Origin: an uncultured Bacteroidota bacterium
GTDB taxonomy: Bacteria > Bacteroidota > Bacteroidia > NS11-12g > UBA9320
Length of the DNA stretch: 64,000 nucleotides
Reading direction: 5' to 3'
Assembly: GCA_913043145.1 (NCBI GenBank)
Contig: CAJWLP010000003.1
Coordinates: forward strand, 19,858-83,857
Positions 43,766-53,769 of this stretch are shown here, one piece after another (the first letter of the stretch is position 1; each line of letters starts with the position of its first letter). A program made the position numbers and the translations under genes. The notes below the pieces were generated by a model, which worked only from the letters and a program-made list of their open reading frames with translations, did no database searches and had not been told where the DNA came from.

Positions 43766-46700
43766 TTATTTGGTTAGTTTAATTTGAATTAGGTGGGAGT
43801 CAACATCAACTTCATCGGAGGTATCCATATCGTCTTTCGTAATTATTGCCTTTGCAAGAATTTCACCACAAATATATTCATTGTGTGATTCAATTGCATC
43901 TTTAATGTAGGGGTGGTTATCAATAGTGACTATGATTTTATCAGTTACTTGAAAATCTTTCTCTTTTCTTAAGTTTTGAACTTTATTTACAAACTCACGG
44001 GCAATACCTTCATTTTTTAGTTCAGGAGTTAATTCTAAGTCTAATGCAACAGTGTAGTTGTTGTCACTAATTATTTGCCATCCTGGAATGTCTGTTGTTT
44101 TAATTTCAATATCTTCTAAAATGATATCATAGCTTCTACCTTTAGTAGTTACTTGAATTGGTTCACCACTTTCTAGCTTTGCAATATCTTCATTTGTAAA
44201 ATTGAAAATTTGACCTGAAATAACCTTCATATCCTTACCAACTCGTTTGCCTAATGACTTGAAATTTGGTTTCGCAGATTTTTTTATGATGGATGAGTCT
44301 TTGTCAATGATATCAATTTCTTTGATATTTACTTCAGATTTAATGAGCTTCTCAACCCGTTTTAATTGAACACTGAATTCATCATTTAGAGCTGGAATAA
44401 TAGCTTTGTTCAGTGGTTGACGTACTTTAATCCCTTCAGCTTTTCGGATACGAAGTATAAGCGAGGTGATATCTTGTGAGATAGCGATTTGACTTTCAAG
44501 TTCTGAGTTGATTAAATCGGGTATAGCACTTGGGAAATCTTTCAAATGAATAGATTCATTTGAAAATGTAAGATCTCGGTATAGTCGATCAGCATAAAAT
44601 GGACTAAAACTACACATCAATTTAGCTACATTGATTAGGCATGTGTTTAGGGTTTGATAAGCCGCAATTTTGTCAGATGTTAATTGTCCTTTCCAAAATC
44701 GACGACGATTTAGTCTAACATACCAGTTACTCAAGTCATTGATTACAAATCGCTGAATTGCACGAGTTGCTTTGGTTGGTTCGTAATCATCCATGGTAAC
44801 CTCAACCAATTTTGATAACGAATTTAGTTTACTTAAAATCCATTGGTCAAGTTCTGTCCTTTGGTCAACAGGAATTTCCTCGTGGTCATTTTTAAATTCA
44901 TCAATGTTGGCATATAAAGCGTAGAATCCATAGGTATTATGAAGTGTTCCAAAAAACTTACGCTGTGTTTCAGTTACCCCATCTAAATCAAATTTTAGAT
45001 TGTCCCAGGGAGCAGCATTACTGAGCATATACCATCGGATTGCATCTGCACCGTATTTTTCAACGGCCATGAATGGATCAATGGAGTTTCCAAGACGCTT
45101 AGACATTTTATTGCCCGCTTTGTCTAATACGAGTCCATTAGCAACTACATTTTTATATGCAACAGAATCATTCAACATTACAGAAATGGCGTGTAAAGTG
45201 AAAAACCATCCACGTGTCTGATCTACACCCTCTGCAATAAAGTCTGCAGGAAAATCGGTGTAATTATCAATTTGATCTTGATTTTCAAAAGGATAATGGA
45301 GTTGAGCATAAGGCATTGCTCCAGAATCAAACCAGACATCAATTAAGTCAGTTTCGCGGTACATCGCTTCTCCATTACTAGCCACAAGTATGATATCGTC
45401 TATATATGGTCGATGTAAGTCAAATTCTGGTGTTATTGTGTTTTTATTCATTAACCCTGCGTTAACAGACTTGGACACTTCATATTTTAGTTCTTCAATT
45501 GATCCAATGCATACTGACTTTTTACCGTCTTTAGTTTTCCAGATTGGTAGAGGAGTACCCCAATACCTACTTCTACTTAAGTTCCAATCTACTAAATTTT
45601 CCAGCCAATTTCCAAACCTACCTTCTCCTGTACTAGCTGGTTTCCAATTAATTGTTTTGTTTAATTCAATCAGACGATCTTTAACAGCAGTTGTTTTAAT
45701 GAACCAACTTTCCAGTGGATAATAAAGAATAGGTTTGTCTGTTCTCCAACAATGGGGGTAGCTGTGTTCATATTTTTCAACCTTAAAGGCTTTGTTATCT
45801 GTTTTGAGTCGAATGGCAATTTTAACATCAGTAGTCATGTATCCATCTGCCTTTTCATTTTCTTCTTTATAATTTTTAACATAAAGTCCTGAAAACTCAC
45901 CTACTTCATCGATAAATTTCCCCTCTCGGTCAACAAGAGTAAGTGAGCCAATGTTATTTTGTTTTGCGGCAATGTAATCATCTGATCCAAAGCTAGGTGC
46001 TAGGTGTACAATTCCGGTACCATCTTCAGTAGTAACGAAGTTGGCAGCAATAATTTCAAATGCCTTTCCATCCTTAGGTTGTTGGTAAGGCATTAGCTGA
46101 TGGTATTTTTGACCAACTAATGCAATGCCTTTGATTTCTTTTACTACTTCAAAAGGGATAGCTTTATCTCCCTCTTTAAAATCTGCTAATTCGATGTCCT
46201 TATTTTTTGAAGGAAAATATTTTTCAACCAGCTTAGAGGCTAATACAACAGTGATTTTTTTAAATGTGTAGGGATTATATGTTTTAATGACCGAGTAGTC
46301 TATTTTAGACCCTATTCCTAATGCAGTGTTACTCGGGAGCGTCCATGGCGTAGTCGTCCATGCAAGACAATATGTATCGCCCCAATTGAAATCTAGTTCT
46401 ACTAAATTCGGTTGATCCAATTGGAATTGAGCTACAATCGTAGTGTCTTTTACATTTTTATACGTTCCAGGTTGGTTGAGTTCATGAGAGCTAAGACCAG
46501 TTCCAGCTGCAGGTGAAAATGGTTGAATCGTATGTCCCTTGTATAAATACCCTTTGTCGTGTAGTCGTTTTAATAAATTCCATACCGATTCGATATAGTT
46601 ATTATCATAAGTGATGTAAGGCATATCTAAATCCACCCAATAGCCGATTTTTTCAGTGAGTTCATCCCACTTATCCTTGAATTTCAGAACATCTTTTCGA

Positions 46701-47071
46701 CATGCCTTATTATAGTCTTCGACGGATATTTTAGTTCCAATATCCTCCTTGGTTATGCCTAATGATTTTTCAACTTGTAATTCCACAGGAAGACCATGAG
46801 TATCCCAACCTGCTTTTCGTTCCACCTTGAAACCTTGCAAGGTTTTATATCTACAAAACACATCTTTGATACTTCGGCTGATGACATGGTGAATACCTGG
46901 CATTCCATTAGCAGACGGTGGTCCTTCATAAAAAACAAAGGATTCTTTGTCTTGTCGATTTTCAATACTTTTTTTAAAAACAGAATTCTCTTTCCAAAAA
47001 CCTAAAACATCTTTTTCTAATAAAGGGAGGTTGAGCTGTTTGTATTGTGAGTATGAATAACCTTTCGACAT
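43766..47071 (-). CDS. ileS: Isoleucyl-tRNA synthetase, long (IleS2-like) form with GIHH signature
   Basis: This enzyme charges tRNA-Ile and edits mischarged valine. At 1101 residues it is the long form related to eukaryotic and IleS2 enzymes. The signature normally written HxGH is rearranged: GPPSANGMPGIHHVISR contains GIHH at residues 59-62. The second signature is standard (NKMSKRLGN). WDTHGLPVELQVEKSLG, CLAWTTTPWTLPSN (editing-domain border) and ADFIAEGVDQTRGWFFTLH are all present. IleS2 enzymes with such a swap have been tied to very high mupirocin tolerance. The gene heads ileS-dksA-like-lspA on the minus strand. Confidence 0.95.
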   Translation of the reverse strand: MSKGYSYSQYKQLNLPLLEKDVLGFWKENSVFKKSIENRQDKESFVFYEGPPSANGMPGIHHVISRSIKDVFCRYKTLQGFKVERKAGWDTHGLPVELQVEKSLGITKEDIGTKISVEDYNKACRKDVLKFKDKWDELTEKIGYWVDLDMPYITYDNNYIESVWNLLKRLHDKGYLYKGHTIQPFSPAAGTGLSSHELNQPGTYKNVKDTTIVAQFQLDQPNLVELDFNWGDTYCLAWTTTPWTLPSNTALGIGSKIDYSVIKTYNPYTFKKITVVLASKLVEKYFPSKNKDIELADFKEGDKAIPFEVVKEIKGIALVGQKYHQLMPYQQPKDGKAFEIIAANFVTTEDGTGIVHLAPSFGSDDYIAAKQNNIGSLTLVDREGKFIDEVGEFSGLYVKNYKEENEKADGYMTTDVKIAIRLKTDNKAFKVEKYEHSYPHCWRTDKPILYYPLESWFIKTTAVKDRLIELNKTINWKPASTGEGRFGNWLENLVDWNLSRSRYWGTPLPIWKTKDGKKSVCIGSIEELKYEVSKSVNAGLMNKNTITPEFDLHRPYIDDIILVASNGEAMYRETDLIDVWFDSGAMPYAQLHYPFENQDQIDNYTDFPADFIAEGVDQTRGWFFTLHAISVMLNDSVAYKNVVANGLVLDKAGNKMSKRLGNSIDPFMAVEKYGADAIRWYMLSNAAPWDNLKFDLDGVTETQRKFFGTLHNTYGFYALYANIDEFKNDHEEIPVDQRTELDQWILSKLNSLSKLVEVTMDDYEPTKATRAIQRFVINDLSNWYVRLNRRRFWKGQLTSDKIAAYQTLNTCLINVAKLMCSFSPFYADRLYRDLTFSNESIHLKDFPSAIPDLINSELESQIAISQDITSLILRIRKAEGIKVRQPLNKAIIPALNDEFSVQLKRVEKLIKSEVNIKEIDIIDKDSSIIKKSAKPNFKSLGKRVGKDMKVISGQIFNFTNEDIAKLESGEPIQVTTKGRSYDIILEDIEIKTTDIPGWQIISDNNYTVALDLELTPELKNEGIAREFVNKVQNLRKEKDFQVTDKIIVTIDNHPYIKDAIESHNEYICGEILAKAIITKDDMDTSDEVDVDSHLIQIKLTK

Positions 47072-47173
47072 AAACGTTTTTCCAATCTAAATGAAGATGG
47101 CAAAGGTAGTATTTTACCTTAAGTAAAATGTATGATTATAAGGCTTGTTTACTAATTTTTTGCTTGAAGCAAA

Positions 47174-49639
47174 CTATGTCTTCTTTTTTTCTTGTGCAAT
47201 GTCATAAGATAAGAGCAAAGACGGGAGCAATATTAGGTTTGATAGCAATGCAATGAAAAGTGTTATTGCAGTAAATAAACCAAGTGCTATCGTTCCACCA
47301 AAATCTGAGAAAACAAAAATGATGAATCCAAAAAACAGGATAACTGCTGTGTAAATCATACTTGTACTGATTTCTTTTTGAACACTAGCAACAGCAGCAG
47401 ATATTGAGGATGAGTTTTTTAATTCAATTTTATATTTGGTGAGAAAGTGTATAGAGAAATCAACAGCTATTCCAAATGCTACACTGAATACCAAAACTGT
47501 ACTCGGTTTGAAGTTTACTCCAAAATAACCCATGATACCTGCTGTAAATAACAAGGGGATTAGGTTGGGTAGCATGGATATTAGAATCATTCGTAATGAT
47601 TTAAAAATGCTAGCCATGAGAAGTGATATAATGATAAAAGCAATAATTAAACTCATTAATAGATTGCTTATCAGATAATCATTTCCCTTTAGAAAAATAA
47701 TGCTGGTACCTGTAATAGATACATCACTCATTCGGCTACTATCAATTGGATTATAACTAATAATTTGAGTTGAATAATAGGTTGTATCAAACAAATTGGA
47801 GGCTGAATCAACCAGTTCAATAGCTATAATAGAATCTGTAAAAATATCTTCTGTATTTTTCTTAAAATTGAAGATTGTATCTGCGACATTCCCAATTTCT
47901 TTTTGTAATTCTTTAATGCGAACACTACCTACATCGGCCATTTGAACACTGATTCTAGCTTTGCTATTATCTTCATTTATCAAACTATGAATTAGATTAT
48001 CATTCGTTTCATTTTTAGGTATAGCACTCATTATGTTACCTAAATCAAGCACGCTTGGTGTAGTAAACCTTCTTGGATCTCCGTCAAAATAAGCTTGATT
48101 CAAAAATTTCATTGTTTTTGAAATACTTACTGGACGAGAAAACTCAGGATATGCTTGTATTTTTCGCTCCAGCAGATTTATCTTCATGAGTGTCCTAACA
48201 TCAAAAATTCCCTGTGATTTTTTTGAATCAACAATAATTTCAAACGGCATTACACCATTGACATTTTCCTCAAAGAATTTCAAATCTAAATATAGCTTGT
48301 CTTGCTTAGAAATATCATCTACCATGTATCCTACATTTTTGAGAAGAGCCATACCCAAAAATGAACCAACTACAATTAGGATGGTGATTAGGTAAACCCA
48401 TTTTCTATGATTGATAACTGTAAACGATATTTTGTCGATTAGCTTATTTAAAAACTTATAGTCAAGATGTTTGGTCTGTCTCGTATTAGGGGCGGGTAAG
48501 AAGCTAAACAGTACTGGAATTAATATTATCGATATGACAAATACCGCCATAATTGATAAAAAGGCTGTTAGTCCGAATTCTTGTAATACAGTGCTACCTG
48601 TTAGGGTAAAAACACCAAACCCAATTGCAGTTGTGAGGTTGGTAAATAAAACAGCTCTACCAACCTTAGAAATGACTCGTTGAAGGGCTTTAATCTTATT
48701 TTCATGAGAACGATACTCATCGTGGTATTTGTTGAGCAAGTAAATACAATTAGCGATACCAATAACCACAATTAGCGGTGGTAAAAGACCAATGAACATG
48801 GTAATCTTATATCCCAATAAAACAAGTATTCCAAGACACCAAATGACACCAATAACCACTGTTAGAAGCGAGAACGCAATCGTTGGAAAACTTCGAAAGA
48901 AAAATAAAAGAATTAAAGATGTCAGTATCATGGATACCACTGTAAAACGAACAAGCTCTTGCTTGATCATTTGAGACATCTTGGTCCGAATAAAAGGTAA
49001 TCCAGAATAATGTACTTCAACACCATATTTGGAGCATATAGAGGATATATTCTCTTGAATATTGTTAACAAACTCAACACGCTCTTTCGTATCTAAAATA
49101 CCTTTGTCTAAGGTGATTGCCATTAAAGCAAAATCAGAAGTATCATTGAATAAGAGACCTTCATAGAAACGAAGATCACTCAATGATTGATAAATGCTAT
49201 CCAGCTCAAATTGAGTTGTTGGTTTGTTTGTGATAAATTTATGAGGTTTAAATACACTTGTCTCAAAGGAATCACCTTCAAAGTACTGATAGCTTGTTTC
49301 TTTTGACAGTGTGATTAAATTGGCTGGTGAAATCACCTGTTTGATGTTTGGTGTAGTGTCTAATTGATGTGTGATATCATACCAATCATTAAAAAAGTCA
49401 AGCTCAAAAATTTTATTGGACTTTATTCCAACTACCATGACACTGCCATCATCACCGAAAATTTCTTTAAATTCTTGATAGGTAATCATGTCATCATCTT
49501 TATCAGGAATGAATTTAGGATTATCATAAGCCATTTGAACTTGAGTGGTTTTGTATACCATCAAGACAGTAGATATAACAAGAAACAAAATTAGAGAAAG
49601 TCTATTTCTTAAAATGGTGTTGGCTATCTTTTCCCACAT
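47174..49639 (-). CDS. MMPL/RND-superfamily membrane transporter
   Basis: This 821-residue protein has the RND/MMPL duplicated layout. A first membrane helix at the N terminus is followed by a periplasmic domain to about residue 215, five or so helices (about 220-385), a central segment, a second periplasmic domain, and five more helices. The transmembrane parts show TAIGFGVFTLTGSTVLQEFG and SVAFGIAVDFSIHFLTKY, where an Asp in the second would relay protons. Such proteins in Bacteroidota are thought to export lipids or hydrophobic compounds. No membrane-fusion or TolC partner is next to it. Confidence 0.88.
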   Translation of the reverse strand: MWEKIANTILRNRLSLILFLVISTVLMVYKTTQVQMAYDNPKFIPDKDDDMITYQEFKEIFGDDGSVMVVGIKSNKIFELDFFNDWYDITHQLDTTPNIKQVISPANLITLSKETSYQYFEGDSFETSVFKPHKFITNKPTTQFELDSIYQSLSDLRFYEGLLFNDTSDFALMAITLDKGILDTKERVEFVNNIQENISSICSKYGVEVHYSGLPFIRTKMSQMIKQELVRFTVVSMILTSLILLFFFRSFPTIAFSLLTVVIGVIWCLGILVLLGYKITMFIGLLPPLIVVIGIANCIYLLNKYHDEYRSHENKIKALQRVISKVGRAVLFTNLTTAIGFGVFTLTGSTVLQEFGLTAFLSIMAVFVISIILIPVLFSFLPAPNTRQTKHLDYKFLNKLIDKISFTVINHRKWVYLITILIVVGSFLGMALLKNVGYMVDDISKQDKLYLDLKFFEENVNGVMPFEIIVDSKKSQGIFDVRTLMKINLLERKIQAYPEFSRPVSISKTMKFLNQAYFDGDPRRFTTPSVLDLGNIMSAIPKNETNDNLIHSLINEDNSKARISVQMADVGSVRIKELQKEIGNVADTIFNFKKNTEDIFTDSIIAIELVDSASNLFDTTYYSTQIISYNPIDSSRMSDVSITGTSIIFLKGNDYLISNLLMSLIIAFIIISLLMASIFKSLRMILISMLPNLIPLLFTAGIMGYFGVNFKPSTVLVFSVAFGIAVDFSIHFLTKYKIELKNSSSISAAVASVQKEISTSMIYTAVILFFGFIIFVFSDFGGTIALGLFTAITLFIALLSNLILLPSLLLSYDIAQEKKKT

Positions 49640-49732
49640 GATTTATTGGAGTGCAAAGGTAGTTAAATTGTGTCCAAATATTACCATGGATTATTTGTTG
49701 GTTTATTGACTAAAATTTTCTTTTATGAAACC

Positions 49733-50680
49733 CTATTTAATTGGCTCTAAACCATAAACTGAATATCCGTTAAGGAAGTCAGATACCTTCATTTTTCGTT
49801 TGCCTTGTAACTTTATTTCATCCAAGTATATAAAGCCATTGGGAACACTTACTGCTAGATATTTTTTCTGATCTGAAAAGAAAATACCCGAAGATTGATT
49901 GTGGTTTTGGGAAGAAAATCTAGCACGATATACTTGAATTTTTTTTCCATTTAGAAGGGTGTGTGCAATAGGGTGAGGATGCAGACCTTTAATAAAATTC
50001 AATATTTTTTTTCCATGCATATCCCAATTTATCTGTGTGTTGTGCGTAAATAGTTTTGGAGCATTTTTTAGATCCTTGTTTTCATCTTGAGGTTTTTCCT
50101 CTATGGATTGATCAGAAATTTTATGCAGAGTTTCTATCATTGTATTAGCGCCCAATATCATCAATTTATCATGAAGTGAACCAGCAGTCTCATTTGAATC
50201 AATGAGGCATTCCTTTTGCAGAAGGATACCGCCTGTGTCTATTTCATGTTTTAATCGAAAGGTTGTAACGCCAGATTTTCTCTCACCATTGATAATAGCC
50301 CAATTAATAGGTGCAGCTCCTCGATATTGGGGTAGTAATGATGCATGAAGGTTGATCGTCCCTAAAGGTGGCATATTCCATACTGCTTCTGGCAACATTC
50401 GGAAAGCGATGACTACCTGTATATCAGCTTTATAGGACTGAAGTTTTCTTTGAAAATCAGTGTTCTTTAAGTTTTTGGGTTGTAGGCAAGGTATTTTTTT
50501 AGATTTTGCATACGAGGTGACAGGTGTTGATTGGATTTTCATACCTCTTCCACCTGGTTTATCAGCTGCAGAAACCACAGCTACCACATGAAATTCTTCA
50601 GCTAGGATTCTTTCAAGGTGATAACGGGCAAATTCTGGATTACCCATAAAAATAATTCGCAATTTATGGGTGTTACTCAC
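49733..50680 (-). CDS. fmt: Methionyl-tRNA formyltransferase
   Basis: Fmt formylates Met-tRNA of the initiator type using 10-formyl-THF. The catalytic and family motifs are IIFMGNPEFARYHLE, GTINLHASLLPQYRGAAPIN (Asn and His), and HEIDTGGILLQ with the Asp. A C-terminal OB-like domain follows to residue 315. The start is a GTG at 50678-50680 that shares one base with the lepB stop, so fmt is probably translated by coupling to lepB. Confidence 0.96.
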   Translation of the reverse strand: MSNTHKLRIIFMGNPEFARYHLERILAEEFHVVAVVSAADKPGGRGMKIQSTPVTSYAKSKKIPCLQPKNLKNTDFQRKLQSYKADIQVVIAFRMLPEAVWNMPPLGTINLHASLLPQYRGAAPINWAIINGERKSGVTTFRLKHEIDTGGILLQKECLIDSNETAGSLHDKLMILGANTMIETLHKISDQSIEEKPQDENKDLKNAPKLFTHNTQINWDMHGKKILNFIKGLHPHPIAHTLLNGKKIQVYRARFSSQNHNQSSGIFFSDQKKYLAVSVPNGFIYLDEIKLQGKRKMKVSDFLNGYSVYGLEPIK

Positions 50681-51954
50681 TAGTGTATTCTGTTAAAAAG
50701 TCTACTCCAGCGAATTCTGCTGAATATATTTTTATGTCGTCCTCCATAAATACCGTCTTGTTCAATACTCATCCAAATGAACAGAGCTTTTCCAACCACG
50801 TGATCTTCGGGAACAAAACCCCAATAACGAGAGTCTGCACTACGGTGTCTGTTATCGCCCATCATGAAATAATAATTCATTTGAACTTGGTATTCTCTGA
50901 TTTCTTGACCATCAATGTATGCTTTACCATTGTCAATAGTATAGCTTTCATTGCCTTCGTATTTTTTAATGAGATCTTTGTAAATCCAAATTGTTTTTGA
51001 GTCAAGATTCAAAACATCCCCTCTTTTGGGAACGTATATACTTCCATAGTTGTCTCTGCTCCAAGGTAGTTGTTCAGGAATATGTGGAAATATTTCGGGA
51101 TAGTTACCTTTTTTATCAATACCCGGCAATATTTCAATAACACCCGGCAATTTAGCTACTTCTTCTTCATTGTATCTAGTCATCCACATTTCATATCCCG
51201 CTAAATATTGGTTATATCCGTACTCAGAGATATCAATTTTTTCTAACGTTCTTCGGTCTAGTACGTTTGTCGTGTTAACTCGATAACTAGTTTGACCATG
51301 AACAGCTACATCTGCTAATTTATTATTTACATATACTTTGCCATCCTCAATAGATAGACTATCTCCAGCAATGGCAATACAACGTTTAATATAATTAGTT
51401 TTTTTATCAACTGGAAAATCATCCTCACCGGGGTAGTTGAAAACCACAACATCATTATTTTTGATTTTTTGAAATCCAGGAAGCCTGTAAAAAGGAAGCT
51501 TCAGAGCTTCAGAATATGCCTTGCCACCAATAATTGGAAGTTCTTGATGAACAAATGGGAAGGATATTGGTGTCATGGGTACTCGTGCACCATAGTTCAT
51601 CTTGCTTACAAACAGAAAATCGCCTCGAAGTAATGATTTTTCCATGGATGAAGTTGGAATTTGGTATGCTTCGATAAAAAATGTCCGGATTAATGTAGCA
51701 GCAATGACTGCAAACATGGCTGCATCGATCCATTCTCCACCATTCATTTTGTTACGTCTTTTATATCGGAACATGTAATACACCCAAATAGCTACTTGCC
51801 AAAACAAGAAATAAATGAATGATGATAAAAAGCCTGCGTCGGTTTGACTAAATAGAAGTAAAAATGTAATTAAATTAATTACACTAAAAGCGACATAAAA
51901 TATAGCAGCTCTTTTACTAAGTAATTTCCAATCTTCTTTCAAGTTAATTTTCAT
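50680..51954 (-). CDS. lepB: Signal peptidase I (Bacteroidota-type, long)
   Basis: LepB removes ordinary signal peptides at the outer face of the inner membrane. Two or three membrane helices precede the catalytic Ser103 in QIPTSSMEKSLLRGDFLFV, and the general-base Lys190 lies in NYIKRCIAIAGDSL. The conserved GDNRHRSADSRYWGFVP comes near the C terminus. The 424-residue length includes a large insert (about residues 210-330) usual in this phylum. It lies between dapB, seven bases upstream, and fmt, which overlaps its last base. Confidence 0.96.
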   Translation of the reverse strand: MKINLKEDWKLLSKRAAIFYVAFSVINLITFLLLFSQTDAGFLSSFIYFLFWQVAIWVYYMFRYKRRNKMNGGEWIDAAMFAVIAATLIRTFFIEAYQIPTSSMEKSLLRGDFLFVSKMNYGARVPMTPISFPFVHQELPIIGGKAYSEALKLPFYRLPGFQKIKNNDVVVFNYPGEDDFPVDKKTNYIKRCIAIAGDSLSIEDGKVYVNNKLADVAVHGQTSYRVNTTNVLDRRTLEKIDISEYGYNQYLAGYEMWMTRYNEEEVAKLPGVIEILPGIDKKGNYPEIFPHIPEQLPWSRDNYGSIYVPKRGDVLNLDSKTIWIYKDLIKKYEGNESYTIDNGKAYIDGQEIREYQVQMNYYFMMGDNRHRSADSRYWGFVPEDHVVGKALFIWMSIEQDGIYGGRHKNIFSRIRWSRLFNRIH

Positions 51955-51960
51955 GGTTTT

Positions 51961-52683
51961 TTAAAATTTCAATAAATCTTTCATAGTGAATACGCCCTTC
52001 TTTCCTATGATCCACTCAGCGGCAATGAGTGCTCCTTTTGTGAATCCCTCTCTGTTTTTAGCATTGTGATAAATGGAAATTTCGTCAATGTCACTGGTAT
52101 AGGTAACTTTATGATATCCGGGAACATTTTTTTCTCTTTTACAATCAATATGTAAATCTAACGCAGATTTATTATTGTAGGGTTCGTCTATACGACCAAC
52201 GTATCCTGTTTTTCTATCAATGGCATTTACAATGTCCTTAGCTAGTGAAATAGCAGTACCACTGGGATGATCTTTTTTTTCTAAGTGGTGAATTTCAGTC
52301 ATATGACCATCATACTCAGGAAACTGATTCATTATCTCAGCTAGTTTTTGATTGATTTTAAAAACGATATTGACTCCAATACTAAAGTTGGTAGCTGTGA
52401 ATAAGGATTGTTCATTTTCTTCAGCAATTTTGGAAATCTTATCATATTGTTCATACCATCCTGTTGTACCTACAACTACTGGAATGTTAGCATCGAAGCA
52501 TTTTTTGATATTATCAACGGCGACATCTGGTTGGGAAAATTCAATTGCCACATCAGCATTCTTTAAATCTGATGATGAAAAATCTTTCGCATCAATTTTA
52601 GCTACAATATGATGTCCACGTTTTAATGCCATTATTTCAATGGACTTACCCATTTTACCATAACCGATAATTGCAATATTCAT
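51961..52683 (-). CDS. dapB: 4-hydroxy-tetrahydrodipicolinate reductase
   Basis: DapB makes tetrahydrodipicolinate with NAD(P)H on the way to diaminopimelate and lysine. It opens MNIAIIGYGKMGKSIEIMA, the nucleotide-binding fold, with VVVGTTGWYEQ (about residue 70) and the catalytic region EIHHLEKKDHPSGTAISLAK (about residues 130-149). Length 240 is normal. It leads dapB-lepB-fmt on the minus strand. LysA, the last enzyme of the same pathway, is about 6 kb away in the plus direction. Confidence 0.96.
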   Translation of the reverse strand: MNIAIIGYGKMGKSIEIMALKRGHHIVAKIDAKDFSSSDLKNADVAIEFSQPDVAVDNIKKCFDANIPVVVGTTGWYEQYDKISKIAEENEQSLFTATNFSIGVNIVFKINQKLAEIMNQFPEYDGHMTEIHHLEKKDHPSGTAISLAKDIVNAIDRKTGYVGRIDEPYNNKSALDLHIDCKREKNVPGYHKVTYTSDIDEISIYHNAKNREGFTKGALIAAEWIIGKKGVFTMKDLLKF

Positions 52684-52743
52684 GTTGTGAAAGGCAAAAC
52701 TAATATTTAAGTTTACTTTATTTGCGTTTTATAACGAACAGAT

Positions 52744-53769
52744 TTGAATAAAAAGACCAGAAAATATTTCGGGGTACTATTAATTATAGCTATGCTATCG
52801 TTGTCAGCAGGTTATTATATTTTTTTTGCTGTAAACACGACTCTAACTAGTGATGGAGTTTATTTTTACATCCGGCATGACGACAATTATGCAACTGTAA
52901 GACAAGGGTTAATTAATAATAAAATTGTAAAGAATGTCCAGACATTTGATTTGGCAGCTAAAAAGATGAATCTGTTCAATACATTTAAACCTGGTCGATA
53001 CAAAATTGATGGACGATTTACCAATGTAGAACTCATTCGAAAAATTAGAAATGGAAATTGGCATAAAGTGATAGTAAAGGTAGATATAGAAATGACCAGA
53101 GCTCAAATTATGAATCACTTAGTTAGCAGTTTAGAACCAAATAAAGAGGAGTTAGTTGAGGCAATGAATGGAGATTGGGTTCAACAAAATGGGTTTACTG
53201 ATGAAAATAAGTGGTGTATTTTTCTTGCAGACCATTATCATTTTAATTGGGCTCTTTCTGCTGACGATATTATCCAGCGGTTTTTGTATGAGTACAACAC
53301 ATTTTGGTCACCTAATCGTCAAGCTAAAGCAAAATCACTTGGATTAACTACGAAAGAAGCATGTGTTCTTGGGAGTATTGTTGATGCAGAAGCCATACAT
53401 GTGAGTGAAATGCCAACCATTGCAGGTTTATATTTAAATCGATTGAAAAAAGGAATACTGCTTCAAGCAGATCCAACTGTACTCTATGTAGTAGGTAGAG
53501 AGGGTAGAAGGCGAGTTTTAAATCGGGATTTAAGAACTCAGCATCCCTATAACACTTATATTAATAAGGGATTGCCGCCGGGGCCCATATTTTCTCCAGA
53601 TAAACGAGCAATTTTGGCAAGTATAAACCCAAAAAAACACAATTATATATTTATGTGTGCTAGGCCTGACGCCTCCTATTTTCACAATTTTACAGCAAGT
53701 GCAGCACAACATCGAAAAAATGCCCGTGCCTACAGAAAAAGCTTAAATGCTCGAGGGGTAATGCGTTAA
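52744..53769 (+). CDS. mltG: Endolytic peptidoglycan transglycosylase MltG
   Basis: MltG cuts nascent glycan strands in the periplasm and helps set their length. A single membrane helix near the N terminus (about residues 8-30) is followed by a LysM-like region and the YceG domain. It has GSIVDAEAIHVSEMPTIAGL with the catalytic Glu, LYLNRLKKGILLQADPTVLY, and GLPPGPIFSPDKRAILASIN. The start is a TTG at 52744 (MNKKTRKYF), divergent from dapB. Its last four bases overlap the end of the convergent DEAD-box gene. Confidence 0.95.
   Translation: MNKKTRKYFGVLLIIAMLSLSAGYYIFFAVNTTLTSDGVYFYIRHDDNYATVRQGLINNKIVKNVQTFDLAAKKMNLFNTFKPGRYKIDGRFTNVELIRKIRNGNWHKVIVKVDIEMTRAQIMNHLVSSLEPNKEELVEAMNGDWVQQNGFTDENKWCIFLADHYHFNWALSADDIIQRFLYEYNTFWSPNRQAKAKSLGLTTKEACVLGSIVDAEAIHVSEMPTIAGLYLNRLKKGILLQADPTVLYVVGREGRRRVLNRDLRTQHPYNTYINKGLPPGPIFSPDKRAILASINPKKHNYIFMCARPDASYFHNFTASAAQHRKNARAYRKSLNARGVMR

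Noticed and set aside
45390..45722. 110-residue plus-strand frame opposite ileS
   Set aside because: It lies wholly inside ileS on the opposite strand, with no recognisable features.
47111..47129. ATTTTAC/GTAAAAT hairpin between the MMPL gene and ileS
   Set aside because: It is very AT-rich, has no T-run on either side and no promoter relation, so I cannot call it a terminator or operator.
47159..47173. TTTGCTT-G-AAGCAAA repeat at the MMPL stop
   Set aside because: On the minus strand it is followed by A residues rather than T, so it does not make an intrinsic terminator.
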